From assembly GCA_937871505.1 (NCBI GenBank), contig CALMPF010000008.1, positions 62,001 to 126,000 on the forward strand: DNA of 64,000 nucleotides. The letters are read 5' to 3'. The translations under genes and the position numbers were made by a program. The notes under the pieces are model-generated. The model made no database searches. It saw only the letters and a program-made list of their open reading frames with translations, and had not been told where the DNA came from. The DNA comes from an uncultured Planctomycetia bacterium (GTDB lineage: Bacteria; Planctomycetota; Phycisphaerae; Phycisphaerales; SM1A02). Numbering within the stretch: position 1 is the first letter of the stretch; the number at the start of each line of letters is the position of its first letter. Shown piece by piece: positions 46,686-55,884 of the stretch.

Positions 46686-47569
46686 CGGCGCATGACGCCT
46701 CAGGGCGAGCGCCCGAGGCCGACCGCGCGCGGCGCATCGTCGACCTGCTCGGCGTCGTCGGCACGATCCTCGTTCCCGCCGTCCTGATCGTGGTGACCGG
46801 CGCAGGCATCGTCGCGATCGCGACGGAAGGCTCGCTCCTCTGGCGGATTCCGATCGGAGGGCTCGTCGGGGCGGGTGCGATGATCATCATCGCCGGCACC
46901 GCGATGATCGGTGCGGCTGCGACGGCCCGCGCAGGCGGTCGGGCAGCCCGACTTGCCGCCGGGTCATGCAGCGCCGCCGCGGCGGTGATCGCCTCCCTGA
47001 TCTTCCTGGCCGAGGCCGCGGCGATCGACGGCTGGAGCACGGGGACCGCCGCGGCCGCACTCCGGGTCGCCTCGGGGCTCATCTGCATTGCGCTGCTGAT
47101 CGTCGTGGACGAGACGCTCGCCCGGCGAGCGCCGACGTCGGCCGCGGTCGCCCAGCTCACGCGCGCCGCCCGGCTCTTCGGCGCCCTCGGCGCAACGGCG
47201 ATGCTCCTTCTGGTGATCCTGATCGGAACCGATCGCTTCATGCCGGGCGCCGACCGGTACTTCGGGTGGATCGTCGCCGCAGGCATCTTCGGGTGGATCG
47301 CCTGCGCAGCCGCCGCTCGCTCCGCGAACCGGCGCGCAGCCGCCGACCGGACGGCGCGCGACACGATCTCTCCGTCTGCGAAGCTCCTCCTGGGCTGTCC
47401 GAAATGCTCCGCCGCGCTGAGTCTCCCGCAGGGCGTCCACGTCTGTCCGCACTGCCGCTTCGCGCTGCGCGTCGCGTTCGAGGAGCCGCGGTGCCTGTGC
47501 GGCTATGCGCTCTACCGGATCACCGGCGCGACCTGTCCGGAGTGCGGACGCCCGGTCGCCGGAGGGTGA
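46682..47569 (+). CDS. Polytopic membrane protein with C-terminal double zinc ribbon (2)
   Basis: 295 residues. Membrane helices occupy about residues 20-230 (LLGVVGTILVPAVLIVVTGA, LVGAGAMIIIAGTAMIGAAA, FGALGATAMLLLVILIGTDR). The tail carries two zinc knuckle pairs: CPKC...CPHC and CLCG...CPECG. It resembles the preceding gene in layout and may be an old paralogue. It is the third gene of the protease operon, coupled by ATGA. Confidence 0.65.
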   Translation: MTAHDASGRAPEADRARRIVDLLGVVGTILVPAVLIVVTGAGIVAIATEGSLLWRIPIGGLVGAGAMIIIAGTAMIGAAATARAGGRAARLAAGSCSAAAAVIASLIFLAEAAAIDGWSTGTAAAALRVASGLICIALLIVVDETLARRAPTSAAVAQLTRAARLFGALGATAMLLLVILIGTDRFMPGADRYFGWIVAAGIFGWIACAAAARSANRRAAADRTARDTISPSAKLLLGCPKCSAALSLPQGVHVCPHCRFALRVAFEEPRCLCGYALYRITGATCPECGRPVAGG

Positions 47570-47636
47570 TGGCCGCCCGCTGTGCGCGTCCGGAGCCCGG
47601 ACGAAGCATCGCGCGGAGCCGCGACCGAGCCCGGCG

Positions 47637-48812
47637 CTACAGATCGCCGCGAATCCGTCTCGCCTCCTCGCGCACGCTGTCGTAGATGCTGGCGAGGAGA
47701 CCGACAAGCGGGAACCTCCCCGGGAAGGGCGAAGGGCCGAGGCGCCGCAGCAGCGCGTGCGGAACGTGCTCCGCCGACTCAGGCCGCTCGAGCTCGGAGA
47801 GCTGCGGCCCCGGCCGCCAGAAGTCGACGAGGCATGCTTCGAAGGGACGACCGGCGCTGTGCTGAGCCGCCGCGCCGTGGGCGGCGGAGTGGCCGTGGGT
47901 GTGGAGCGCCCGCGCTTCGTGCAGCCGTGCGAGGGCGGTCTCGTGGGGAAGCCCGCGGAGGTTGAACGCCGCCAGCGGCGCATCGGCAAGGCGCTCCGCG
48001 AGCAGAAGCGCGATGGCGACGAGGTGCTTGCAGGGCTGCGACTCCGCTTCGGGACATGTGCAGCGACGGACGATCCCCTCGTCGTCGCGCGGCAGGAGCG
48101 ACGCGCCGAGCGAGGCGCAGAGCTCCTCGACCGCGGCAGGCAGCTCGCCGGCGAGGAGCTTCGCCGAGTAGATCGCCTCCCGCGCCATCGCCTCGACGGC
48201 CCGCTCCCACTGCGCCCGCGTCCAGGACGCGATCTCGATCGACGTGGCGTACGGCCTCGGCGCGCTTCCCTGCACCGTCGCCTGCACGGTCACGCGAGGC
48301 TGCGGCGCGTCGAGGGCGAGGTCCGGCACGATGATCGCGAAGCTCGTGACCTGTCCCTGCCGCGCGTAGTCCTCTCCCGCGATGAGCGCAGCCTCGGCGG
48401 CGTCGGAGAGCAGCGCGTCCTTCCAGCGTCCTGCCGGGAAGGGGAAGTGCGCTTCCTTGCGCCGGTACTTGATCCCGTTGCGGACGCGCCGCGGTCCCTC
48501 CCGTCGCCTTCGCCGCGGAGTCGGCGCTGCGGGTGCCTCATCGGGACCCGGCGCATCCGCCGGCGCGGGCTCCTCAGGCGATCGTTCGGCGGGCGTGGCG
48601 CCGGTCTGCCCGGCCCTCGGCTCGGTACCCGGCTCGCGCGCGCCCGGGTCGGGCGTGGTCGGAGGCGGAGCGGCGCTTTCCCCCCTGTCCTTCGTCTCCG
48701 CCGACTCCGCCGAGCGTGGCGTCGCGGGCGCGGCCTGCGGCTCCTCGGCCGGGCGCGCGTCCGGCCGCACCTTGACGATCGACCTCGGCGGCTTGATCTT
48801 CGACTCGGCCAT
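47637..48812 (-). CDS. SWIM zinc-finger protein
   Basis: 391 residues. The first 120 residues are Pro/Ala/Glu-rich and disordered. The SWIM motif CxCx(n)CxH appears as RCTCPEAESQPCKHLVAIAL at about residues 252-271. The rest is helical. SWIM proteins often pair with SNF2-family ATPases in bacteria, and here the ATG overlaps the stop of the SNF2 gene by one base. It probably recruits DNA or the helicase partner. Confidence 0.85.
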   Translation of the reverse strand: MAESKIKPPRSIVKVRPDARPAEEPQAAPATPRSAESAETKDRGESAAPPPTTPDPGAREPGTEPRAGQTGATPAERSPEEPAPADAPGPDEAPAAPTPRRRRREGPRRVRNGIKYRRKEAHFPFPAGRWKDALLSDAAEAALIAGEDYARQGQVTSFAIIVPDLALDAPQPRVTVQATVQGSAPRPYATSIEIASWTRAQWERAVEAMAREAIYSAKLLAGELPAAVEELCASLGASLLPRDDEGIVRRCTCPEAESQPCKHLVAIALLLAERLADAPLAAFNLRGLPHETALARLHEARALHTHGHSAAHGAAAQHSAGRPFEACLVDFWRPGPQLSELERPESAEHVPHALLRRLGPSPFPGRFPLVGLLASIYDSVREEARRIRGDL

Positions 48813-51800
48813 CAGCGCAGCTCCTCCGCCGGGTCGACCGCGCCGAGGCCGTCAAGCTCCGCGAGCTCCTCGTCGCTGAGGACGGCGTCGTCCGAGGGCG
48901 GCCGGATCGAGATCGTCCGCGCCCGCCGCGCCGCGATGGCCTCGGCATCGAGGTCGTCGCTGGCGAGCGTCTCGTGGCGCAGCGCGAAGAGGTCGCGAAG
49001 CTGCCCGGTCGAGAGCTCCGTGAGCCACGACTCGCCGCTGCCGATGATCTGGCTTGCAAGCTCGGTCTTCTGCTCGATCATCTGGTCGATGCGCTCCTCG
49101 AGCGTTCCGGCCGAGATGAGCTTGTGGACGTGGACCGTGCGCCGCTGTCCGATGCGGAAGGCGCGGTCCGTCGCCTGGTTCTCCACGGCCGGATTCCACC
49201 ATCGGTCGTAGTGGAAGACGTGGTTGGCCGCGGTGAGGTTGAGCCCCACGCCGCCCGCCTTGAGCGAGAGGACGAAGATCGGCGCGCCGCCCTCGGGATC
49301 CTGGAAGCGGTCGATGAGCTGCTGTCTCCGGGCCGCAGGCGTGCCTCCGTGGAGGAAGAGCGACTCGGTGTCGAGATGGCGCCGGATCATCGAGACGAGG
49401 ATGTGCCCCATCTCGCGGTACTGCGTGAAGACCAGCGCCTTGTCGCCCGCAGCGAGAAGCTCTTCGACCATCTCCAGCAGCCGGATCGACTTGCCCGAAC
49501 GCTCCGAGACGATCCCCGCAGCGGTGGCGGGATCGGAGAGGCTCTCCTTGAGGTAGTTGGCCGGGTGATTGCAGATCTGCTTGAGCTTGACCAGTGCCGC
49601 GAGGACGAGGCCGCGCCGCTGGATGCCTTCCGCGCGGTCGACGCGGGCGAGCATCTCGGCGACGATCCGCTCGTAGAGCGCCGTCTGCTCGACGGTCAGC
49701 GGAACCGCGTGCTTGGTCTCCACCAGCGGCGGGAGATCGGCGATCACGTCGGGATCGGTCTTCACGCGACGGAGGATGAACGGGCGCACGAGGCGGCGGA
49801 GCCGCTCGGCCTGCCGCCGGTCTCGGTGCCGCTCGATCGGCATGGCGAAGGAGCGGCGAAAGTCTCCCGTGGTGCCGAGATAGCCGGGATTGCAGAACTC
49901 CATGATCGACCAGAGCTCGCTGAGGCGATTCTCGACGGGCGTGCCGGTGAGCGCGACGCGGTGCCGAGCAGGCAGCGAACGGATCGCCGCGGTCTGCTTG
50001 GTGGGCGGGTTCTTGATGTGCTGGGCTTCGTCGAGGCAGATGCGCCGCCAGAGCACGCGCTCGAGCGTCTCCCGGTCGCGCGTGACCAGCGCGTAGGTCG
50101 TCACCACGAGGTCGCTCCCCGAGGCGATCCGAACGAAGTCGTCGCCGAGGGGCCGTTCGAGTCCGTGATGGACGTGCACCTTCAGCTCCGGGGCGAAGCG
50201 GTTGGTCTCGCGCTCCCAGTTCGCGAGGACCGACATCGGGGCCACGAGCAGCGTCGGGCCGCCGGGATCGGTCCCGTCGCGGCGCTCGTGCTGGAGCAGC
50301 GCGATGAGCTGGATCGTCTTGCCAAGACCCATGTCGTCGGCGAGGCAGGCGCCGAGGCCGAACCGGTCGAGGAACGCCATCCAGCTCAGGCCCGCGAGCT
50401 GATACGGCCGCAGCGATCCGAGGAACGCCCGCGGCTGCTCGATCGACTCCAGCCGCGCCGCGTCCGCGTCGGGACCGAAGACCTTGCCGACCCATCCGGT
50501 CGCCTCGAGACCGGCGATCGGCAGCGCCTCCGAGTCGGCCGCGGCGCCATATGCGAGGCGCATCGCCTCGAGGACGGTCGTCTCGCCGCCGGGGTGCTCC
50601 TCGAGGAAGCGCATCGCGCCGACAAGATCCTGCTCGCGGATCTCGACCCAGCGATCGCCGACGCGCACCAGGGGAACGCCCCGGTCGGCCAGCGCACGGA
50701 ACTGATCGATCGTCATCGGCCGGTCGCCGAGTGCGATCTGCCATCGGTAGCGGACGAGGTTTTGAAGGCCATGGCGCGAGTCGGCGCCGTTCACGCCTGG
50801 TTCGGGCGCCTCCTCCGCGCTCTCGATGAGCAGCCGCGCGGCGAGGCGGCTCTGCGGCTGATCCCACCACGGCGGCACTTCGACATGGAACCCCGCGTCG
50901 ACGAGCACGCCGCGATGCTCCCGAAGGAACGCGTACGCCTCCTTCGTCGAGAGGAAGAGCCCCGTCGGGGCCGCTTCCGCGAGGGCGCCTTCGAGCCGGG
51001 CGAAGAGCCGGCTGGCGCGGCCGAGCTCCTTGAGCAGGAGCTCGCTCGCACGTTCGCCTCCCGGCGCGCCGCGGCCGGCGGCGCCGCGCGCCCAGAGCGA
51101 ACCGGCGTCGATGATGTCCGTCGGGTCTTCCGGCGCCACCAGATGCAGACTGAGCCACCAGCGGGCCTCGCGCGAATCCTCGTCCGGCGCCAGCTCCGGT
51201 TCGTTGAGGCGGAGCAGCAGGCGATAGGGGAGACCCTCGCCGGTGTCATCGAGGGTCGCGAGCCACTGCCTGGCCCCGCGCAGGAGCGTCACGTCCTCTC
51301 CCGGCGCCGCGGGCACGTCGTCGCTCTCGTCGAGCAGTCCGTGGAGCCACGCCACGTGCGGATCGCCTGCCGCGTCGCGTCCGTCGAGCGCATCGGAGTA
51401 GGTCTCGCGGAGGAGCATCTCGCGGACCACCGCATCGATCACGGTGCCCAGAAGGTCTTCGAGAATCAGCGCAGCATCGTGCTCGTGCTCGTCGGTCGCC
51501 GCACGGGCGATCCCCGGCATCGCGGCGACCAGCGCAGCCATCCGCGCAGCCGTGCCGGTGTCGCGCAGCCACGGATGCCACGCGCCCTGCAACGGTCCGC
51601 CCCTGCGCTGAACCAGGGTCGGCACCACGCGCTGATCCTCGAGGAGGTCCAGCGCGAAGCGGATCGCGGCGATCCAGAATCTGAAGGCGTGACCGAACTG
51701 GATCGACCCGTCGCCCGACCAGTCCTCGACCGAGCGAAGGAACGCCGCGATGCGCGCGGGGGCGATCGCGATGCTCTCGACGACGACGGCGACGGGTATC

Positions 51801-52186
51801 GGATCGTCCTCGGGCTCATCGGCGGCGAGCAGCGCCTCAAGCCTGCGGCTCGGCCACGGGCCGCGCGTGCTTCCCGGCAGCCAGAGCTTCATCATCCGGC
51901 GCTCCGCCGAGGGTTCCACTCCCTCGATCCCCGCGTCTGCGAGCGCATCGGAGAGCTCGGCGGCGGACGCCGCAAAGGGATGGTGCTCCTCGCCGCGGGG
52001 CGCCGCAACGCTCCCGCGGTTCGACCCGGCCTGCGGCGCGGCCTCGGCGGCATTTCCGTCGCGATCGCGCACGGCGCAGGTCGCGGCTCGCTCGGCCGAT
52101 TCGGCCCAGATCCTCAGGGCACCGCCTGTGAAGTTCGCATGCACCACGATCGTCGAGGTCGTGGTGACGTTGGGCGGATTCGTCAT
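48812..52186 (-). CDS. SNF2-family DEAD/DEAH helicase-like ATPase
   Basis: 1124 residues. The N-terminal half (about 1-560) contains the bacterial SNF2-associated region. The ATPase core has motif I DDMGLGKTIQ, motif II in LDEAQHIKN (DEAQ), motif III TGTPVENRLSELWSI, motif V SLKAGGVGLNLTAANHV and motif VI QATDRAFRIGQ. Such enzymes translocate on DNA and remodel bound proteins or RNA polymerase. It is co-translated with the SWIM protein downstream. Start ATG 52186; tRNA-Lys lies 85 bp upstream. Confidence 0.92.
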   Translation of the reverse strand: MTNPPNVTTTSTIVVHANFTGGALRIWAESAERAATCAVRDRDGNAAEAAPQAGSNRGSVAAPRGEEHHPFAASAAELSDALADAGIEGVEPSAERRMMKLWLPGSTRGPWPSRRLEALLAADEPEDDPIPVAVVVESIAIAPARIAAFLRSVEDWSGDGSIQFGHAFRFWIAAIRFALDLLEDQRVVPTLVQRRGGPLQGAWHPWLRDTGTAARMAALVAAMPGIARAATDEHEHDAALILEDLLGTVIDAVVREMLLRETYSDALDGRDAAGDPHVAWLHGLLDESDDVPAAPGEDVTLLRGARQWLATLDDTGEGLPYRLLLRLNEPELAPDEDSREARWWLSLHLVAPEDPTDIIDAGSLWARGAAGRGAPGGERASELLLKELGRASRLFARLEGALAEAAPTGLFLSTKEAYAFLREHRGVLVDAGFHVEVPPWWDQPQSRLAARLLIESAEEAPEPGVNGADSRHGLQNLVRYRWQIALGDRPMTIDQFRALADRGVPLVRVGDRWVEIREQDLVGAMRFLEEHPGGETTVLEAMRLAYGAAADSEALPIAGLEATGWVGKVFGPDADAARLESIEQPRAFLGSLRPYQLAGLSWMAFLDRFGLGACLADDMGLGKTIQLIALLQHERRDGTDPGGPTLLVAPMSVLANWERETNRFAPELKVHVHHGLERPLGDDFVRIASGSDLVVTTYALVTRDRETLERVLWRRICLDEAQHIKNPPTKQTAAIRSLPARHRVALTGTPVENRLSELWSIMEFCNPGYLGTTGDFRRSFAMPIERHRDRRQAERLRRLVRPFILRRVKTDPDVIADLPPLVETKHAVPLTVEQTALYERIVAEMLARVDRAEGIQRRGLVLAALVKLKQICNHPANYLKESLSDPATAAGIVSERSGKSIRLLEMVEELLAAGDKALVFTQYREMGHILVSMIRRHLDTESLFLHGGTPAARRQQLIDRFQDPEGGAPIFVLSLKAGGVGLNLTAANHVFHYDRWWNPAVENQATDRAFRIGQRRTVHVHKLISAGTLEERIDQMIEQKTELASQIIGSGESWLTELSTGQLRDLFALRHETLASDDLDAEAIAARRARTISIRPPSDDAVLSDEELAELDGLGAVDPAEELR

Positions 52187-52270
52187 GGGGGCGTGGGCGT
52201 CGGGTCGAGCGCAGCGTCGCCCGCGCTTCCGCTCGGGAAGACCCGTGTCGGAGGCGCGGTCGGCAAGGCA

Positions 52271-52343
52271 TGATCGCGCTGGGAATCGAACCCAGGACCA
52301 ACCGCTTAAAAGGCGGATGCTCTACCGACTGAGCTACGCGATC
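52271..52343 (-). tRNA. tRNA-Lys (TTT)
   Basis: On the minus strand the acceptor GATCGCG pairs perfectly with CGCGATC and the discriminator is A. The D-arm is AGCTCAGTCGGTAGAGC, the anticodon arm CCGCCTTTTAAGCGG with anticodon TTT, and the T-loop TTCGATT. 73 nt, no encoded CCA. Confidence 0.95.
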
Positions 52344-52612
52344 GAGAAGCGTTGAGTCTAGGAGCCTCCGTCGCCGAGCCGACCGAGGCCGAAACCGCGG
52401 ACCGCGAACCGCCGTCCGGCGCGTGGGTCGAGGCATCGCTCGACTGACACCGCTCTCGTTACCATCCGCCGTCGCTGAGCGTCCCTCGAGTCCGCGCGCC
52501 GACGACGATTCGCGGCCGCACAAGCCCCGCGACGGGGGTCCGCGGGTCGGTCGGCGCCGGTCGCCAGCGGCGCGGCTGACGCAGACGGACCGCTCGCGCA
52601 ATCTCTCCCGCC

Positions 52613-53146
52613 ATGCCCAAGGCCACCGGAACCATCCGCCTCGACCTGGCCTCGATCGAGCACCTGTTCGTCGACTGCGGCTTCTCAGCACGGAGTCCCG
52701 AGCGATCGACGTGCGCCGGACTCGAGCAGGCCCGGCGCAGAGTCGCGTCGGGCGCGGCTCGTGCGCCAGCGCACGTGCGCGTCGAAGTGGAAGAACCTGC
52801 GACCGCAGAGGCGATCGATGCGGCCCTCGCGGCGTGGCCGATCCGATGCAGGACGCTCGCGGAGGAACATCGCCAAGCCGCTGCTGCCATGCGTGCGGCC
52901 GGGCGCCTGGCGCTGGTCCTCGGGCTTGCGGTCATGGTCCTGTGCACGGTCTTCGCCGCCGCGATCGATCACTTCGAGCCGCTTCCGCGACTGCTGAACC
53001 GGCTGCTCCAGGATGGCCTGATCATCCTCGGGTGGGTCTCCCTGTGGCGTCCGTTGGACCTGCTGCTCTTCGACGGCACGGCGGAGCTGCGTCGTGCGAG
53101 GGTCTACGAGGCGCTGGCTGGCAGCACCGTCGACGTGCGGCGATGA
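52613..53146 (+). CDS. Small membrane protein, 177 aa
   Basis: Not recognised. A soluble N-terminal 100 residues (HLFVDCGFSARSPERSTCAG ... RVEVEEPATAEAIDAALAAW) precede two hydrophobic helices (LALVLGLAVMVLCTVFAAA, LLQDGLIILGWVSLWRPLDLLLF). The C-terminal segment TAELRRARVYEALAGSTVDVR is probably cytosolic. It is the last gene before a 2.7-kb repeat block. Confidence 0.65.
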   Translation: MPKATGTIRLDLASIEHLFVDCGFSARSPERSTCAGLEQARRRVASGAARAPAHVRVEVEEPATAEAIDAALAAWPIRCRTLAEEHRQAAAAMRAAGRLALVLGLAVMVLCTVFAAAIDHFEPLPRLLNRLLQDGLIILGWVSLWRPLDLLLFDGTAELRRARVYEALAGSTVDVRR

Positions 53147-53370
53147 GAGGATCCAACGAGGTCGTCCACCGGGTCCGCATCACGCGGCGATGCCGCGCGA
53201 CGCGTGCCGATCGGAGACCGTCGGCGACGGGTTTTCGGTGCGGCAGCGCACGGTCTGCCAGCACCCGATTTCGCTGAGACGGAGCTCGACTTGGACGCGC
53301 GCGGGACGCTCGTCATGTGTCGAGTGCCGGAACGCGCTCCGGATGCGGTCGCGGGAGCCCGCGGGCGCGG

Positions 53371-53550
53371 CGGACTCGGGGCGGTCGCCGACCGCGGCCG
53401 ATCGAAACACCTCACGGCGCCCCGCGCCGCCCGCAGGCACGGCGGACTTTGGGTCGTCGCCGACCGCGGCCGATCGAAGCAACTCACGGCGACCCGCTCC
53501 GCCCTCAGGCACGGTGGACTCGGGGTCGTCGCCGACCAGCGGATCCCGGG
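53371..53550. repeat. 72-bp tandem repeat, about 2.5 copies
   Basis: Copies start at 53371, 53443 and 53515, exactly 72 bp apart. Shared blocks are CGGACT, GTCGCCGACCGCGGCCGATC and CTCACGGCG. It is the first part of a gene-free stretch from 53147 to 55884; all open frames across it follow the repeat period and none looks like a known protein. Confidence 0.85.
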
Positions 53551-53631
53551 GCCCGGTCGAACGCCTCGGATTCGGCGCGACGTCGCATCCTCAGGATCCG
53601 TCGAGGCGCCGCGCCGCGCGACCCGCGCACC

Positions 53632-53938
53632 CGACCGGCGACTCGCTCCGGCGGATGCGGAAGGGCTTCGATTGCACGCTTCGCCTACGGCGGCCTTGCG
53701 CGACCGGCGGCTCGCTCGCCCGACCGGCGACTCGCTCCGGTGGATGCGGAAGGGCCTCGGTCGCGAGCTCGGCCGCGCGGCTCACGTGCCCGATCGGCGA
53801 CTCGCTTGCCCGACCGGCGGCTCGGTCTGGCGGAAGCGGAAGGGCCTCGGTTTCAAGCTCGGCTGTGCGGCTCACGCGCCCGACCGGCGACTCGCTTGCT
53901 CGACCGGCGACTCAGTCTGGCGGACGCGGAAGGGGCCA
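53632..53938. repeat. 90-bp tandem repeat, about 3.5 copies
   Basis: Full units start at 53701, 53791 and 53881; an earlier partial unit begins near 53632. Each unit contains one or two sub-copies of CGACCGGCGACTCGCT and a GGAAGGGCCTCGG block. It is similar in flavour to the 72-bp array upstream. Confidence 0.85.
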
Positions 53939-54224
53939 TCAACGTCCGTTCGATCGCGACCGCGGTCACGGGGGGCGGGCGACCCGCGTGGCGCTCGCCG
54001 CGGCCCTGGCGCTGCGACCCACCCGCGCCCCGTCGCCCACCGGGCGTTGTTCGCGGCGGGATGGATGGACGGCGGAGCCCGATCGACTCGGGGGATCCCG
54101 AGAGGAGGGCCGGTCGGAGGGATCGCGGGTGGAGCGCCGAGCGGTCGGTTCAGAACCCGCCACTGCAAAGGCGTCCATGTCACGTCCGAAAATGCTCACC
54201 CCTCCCCTGACGCTCTCCGGAAGT

Positions 54225-54711
54225 GGACACACCTTGCGCGGACAAGGACACACCTTGCGCGGACAAGGACACACCTTGCGCAGACAAGGACACACCCTGC
54301 GCGGCGCCGTCCGAGCCAGCATGGTCCGTCAACAGAGTTATCGTCCCTCGCGCATCCAGAACTGGCCACACCCTGCGCAGACATGGACACACCTTGCGCG
54401 GTTTGGTCCATGCGGGCGCGGACCGACCATAGAGTTATCGCGCCTCCCATGCTTCGAATGTGCGCGGACAAGGACACACCTTGCGCAGACAGGGACACAC
54501 CCTGCGTGCGCAGACAAGGACACACCCTGCGCGGCGCCGTCCGAGCCAGCGTGTTCCGTCAACAGAGTTATCGTCCCTCGCGTATCCAGAACTGGCCACA
54601 CCCTGCGCAGATATGGACACACCTTGCGCAGACAGGGACACACCTTGCGCGGTTTGGTCCATGCGGGCGCGGACCGACCACAGAGTTATCGCGCCTCCCA
54701 TGCTTCGAATG
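54225..54711. repeat. 21-bp repeats nested in a 180/201-bp tandem duplication
   Basis: 21-bp units (GGACACACCTTGCGC plus GGACAA or AGACAA) repeat from 54225. A larger segment 54281-54460 is repeated at 54511-54711, near-identical except that the second copy carries one extra 21-bp unit (180 + 21 = 201). Both copies contain AGAGTTATCG twice. Translation gives DTPCADK repeats, which I take as incidental. Confidence 0.9.
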
Positions 54712-55029
54712 AGGACCGGAAACCGTCGACACCGATTGTGCGGATATCCTCGAGCCCTCGTCGGATGTGAGGTTGACGGCGCCGGTCATTGGACTGACGC
54801 TCGATGCGCTGAGGCTACGCAGCGCCGATCGCGCCCCGATGTGCCCCGATTCGGGGTGGCGCGAGCCTCGGCCCGGCGCGCCGGGAGTCTCGACTCGCGT
54901 TGGTCTGGCGCGCCTCCTGCGGGTCGTCGGCCCACTCGAACCGCTCGGGCGCCAGCCTGCCGTGACCGGACCGCCAGTCTGACGCTGGTGCCCACCCGAA
55001 GCCCCTTGCATCCGAGCGGGGTCACCTTC

Positions 55030-55438
55030 GAGCCACCCCAGCGACTCTAGCGACTCCAGCGACCCACTCGAACCCCGTCGAGCCCGCCAGATCTCAGTCG
55101 ATTCCGTCGGAACCCGTCGAGTCCAGCCAACCCCAGTCGAACCCAGTTGAACCCAGTCGAGCCCGGCTGATACCAGCCGCGCCCGGTTGAATCCCATCGA
55201 GGTCCGGCGCGGTGGGGGCGAATCGCCCGGTCAGACCGGCTGATGCCCGCCGAGCCCCGTCGAGTCCATTCGCGTCAGTTCGAGGCTCGCGTCAGTTCGA
55301 GGCCAACCGAGCCGAACAGAGCTGGGCGAGTCCACGCGAACCCGCCCGAACCCGCCCGAACCCGCCCGAACCCGCCCGAACTGAGCCGAACCCCCGCGAA
55401 CCCAGCCGAACCCAGTCGAACCCAGTCCGGGCGACCGA
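55030..55438. repeat. 10-bp degenerate tandem arrays
   Basis: From about 55030 to 55200 and again 55331 to 55438 the sequence repeats every 10 bp with consensus CGAACCCAG(T/C) or CGAACCCGCC. Between them the same words recur less regularly. Nothing gene-like is seen from here to the Xer gene at 55885. Confidence 0.8.
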
Positions 55439-55884
55439 ACCACGCCGAGCCGTCGCTCGGTCCATCCGAGCGCGGCCCGGAGCGTCCGCGTACCCGTCGG
55501 CGCGTCAACGTACCCCTCGGATCGGCCCGATCCGCGTCGCGAGCAACGTCCGCAACGAACTTCTCAAGGAGCCGACGCGTCTAGCCCTTGTCCACCGAGA
55601 ACCCGAGCTGTCGCAGCACGCGTCATGCCAAGCCGTCGACACGGCCTCCTGAGGAGAGCGGGAGCAAGCGCTCGCCGAACGCAACGACGCGACGTTCGGC
55701 GCGCGTGCGTCGAACGGCAAGCGCGCCGACGACGAAGCTCATGCTCGCCAGGTGAACGGGGCCGCGACGCCCGCCGAGAGGGGGTTGAAGCTCGAAGGCG
55801 CTTCGCGATCCCCCGTCTCGCATCGGACCCGCATCGCCCCGCCGGCACCCCGTTCCGGCTCACCAGATCGGAGACAACCGCCTC

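Noticed and set aside
54340-54460. AGAGTTATCG words as DnaA boxes marking an origin
   Set aside because: They do not match TTATCCACA closely enough, and they are explained by the local duplication. No dnaA, dnaN or AT-rich unwinding element is nearby.
53094-54770. A 558-codon plus-strand frame through the repeat block
   Set aside because: The peptide only mirrors the 72-, 90- and 21-bp DNA repeats, and equally long frames exist on the other frames and strand.
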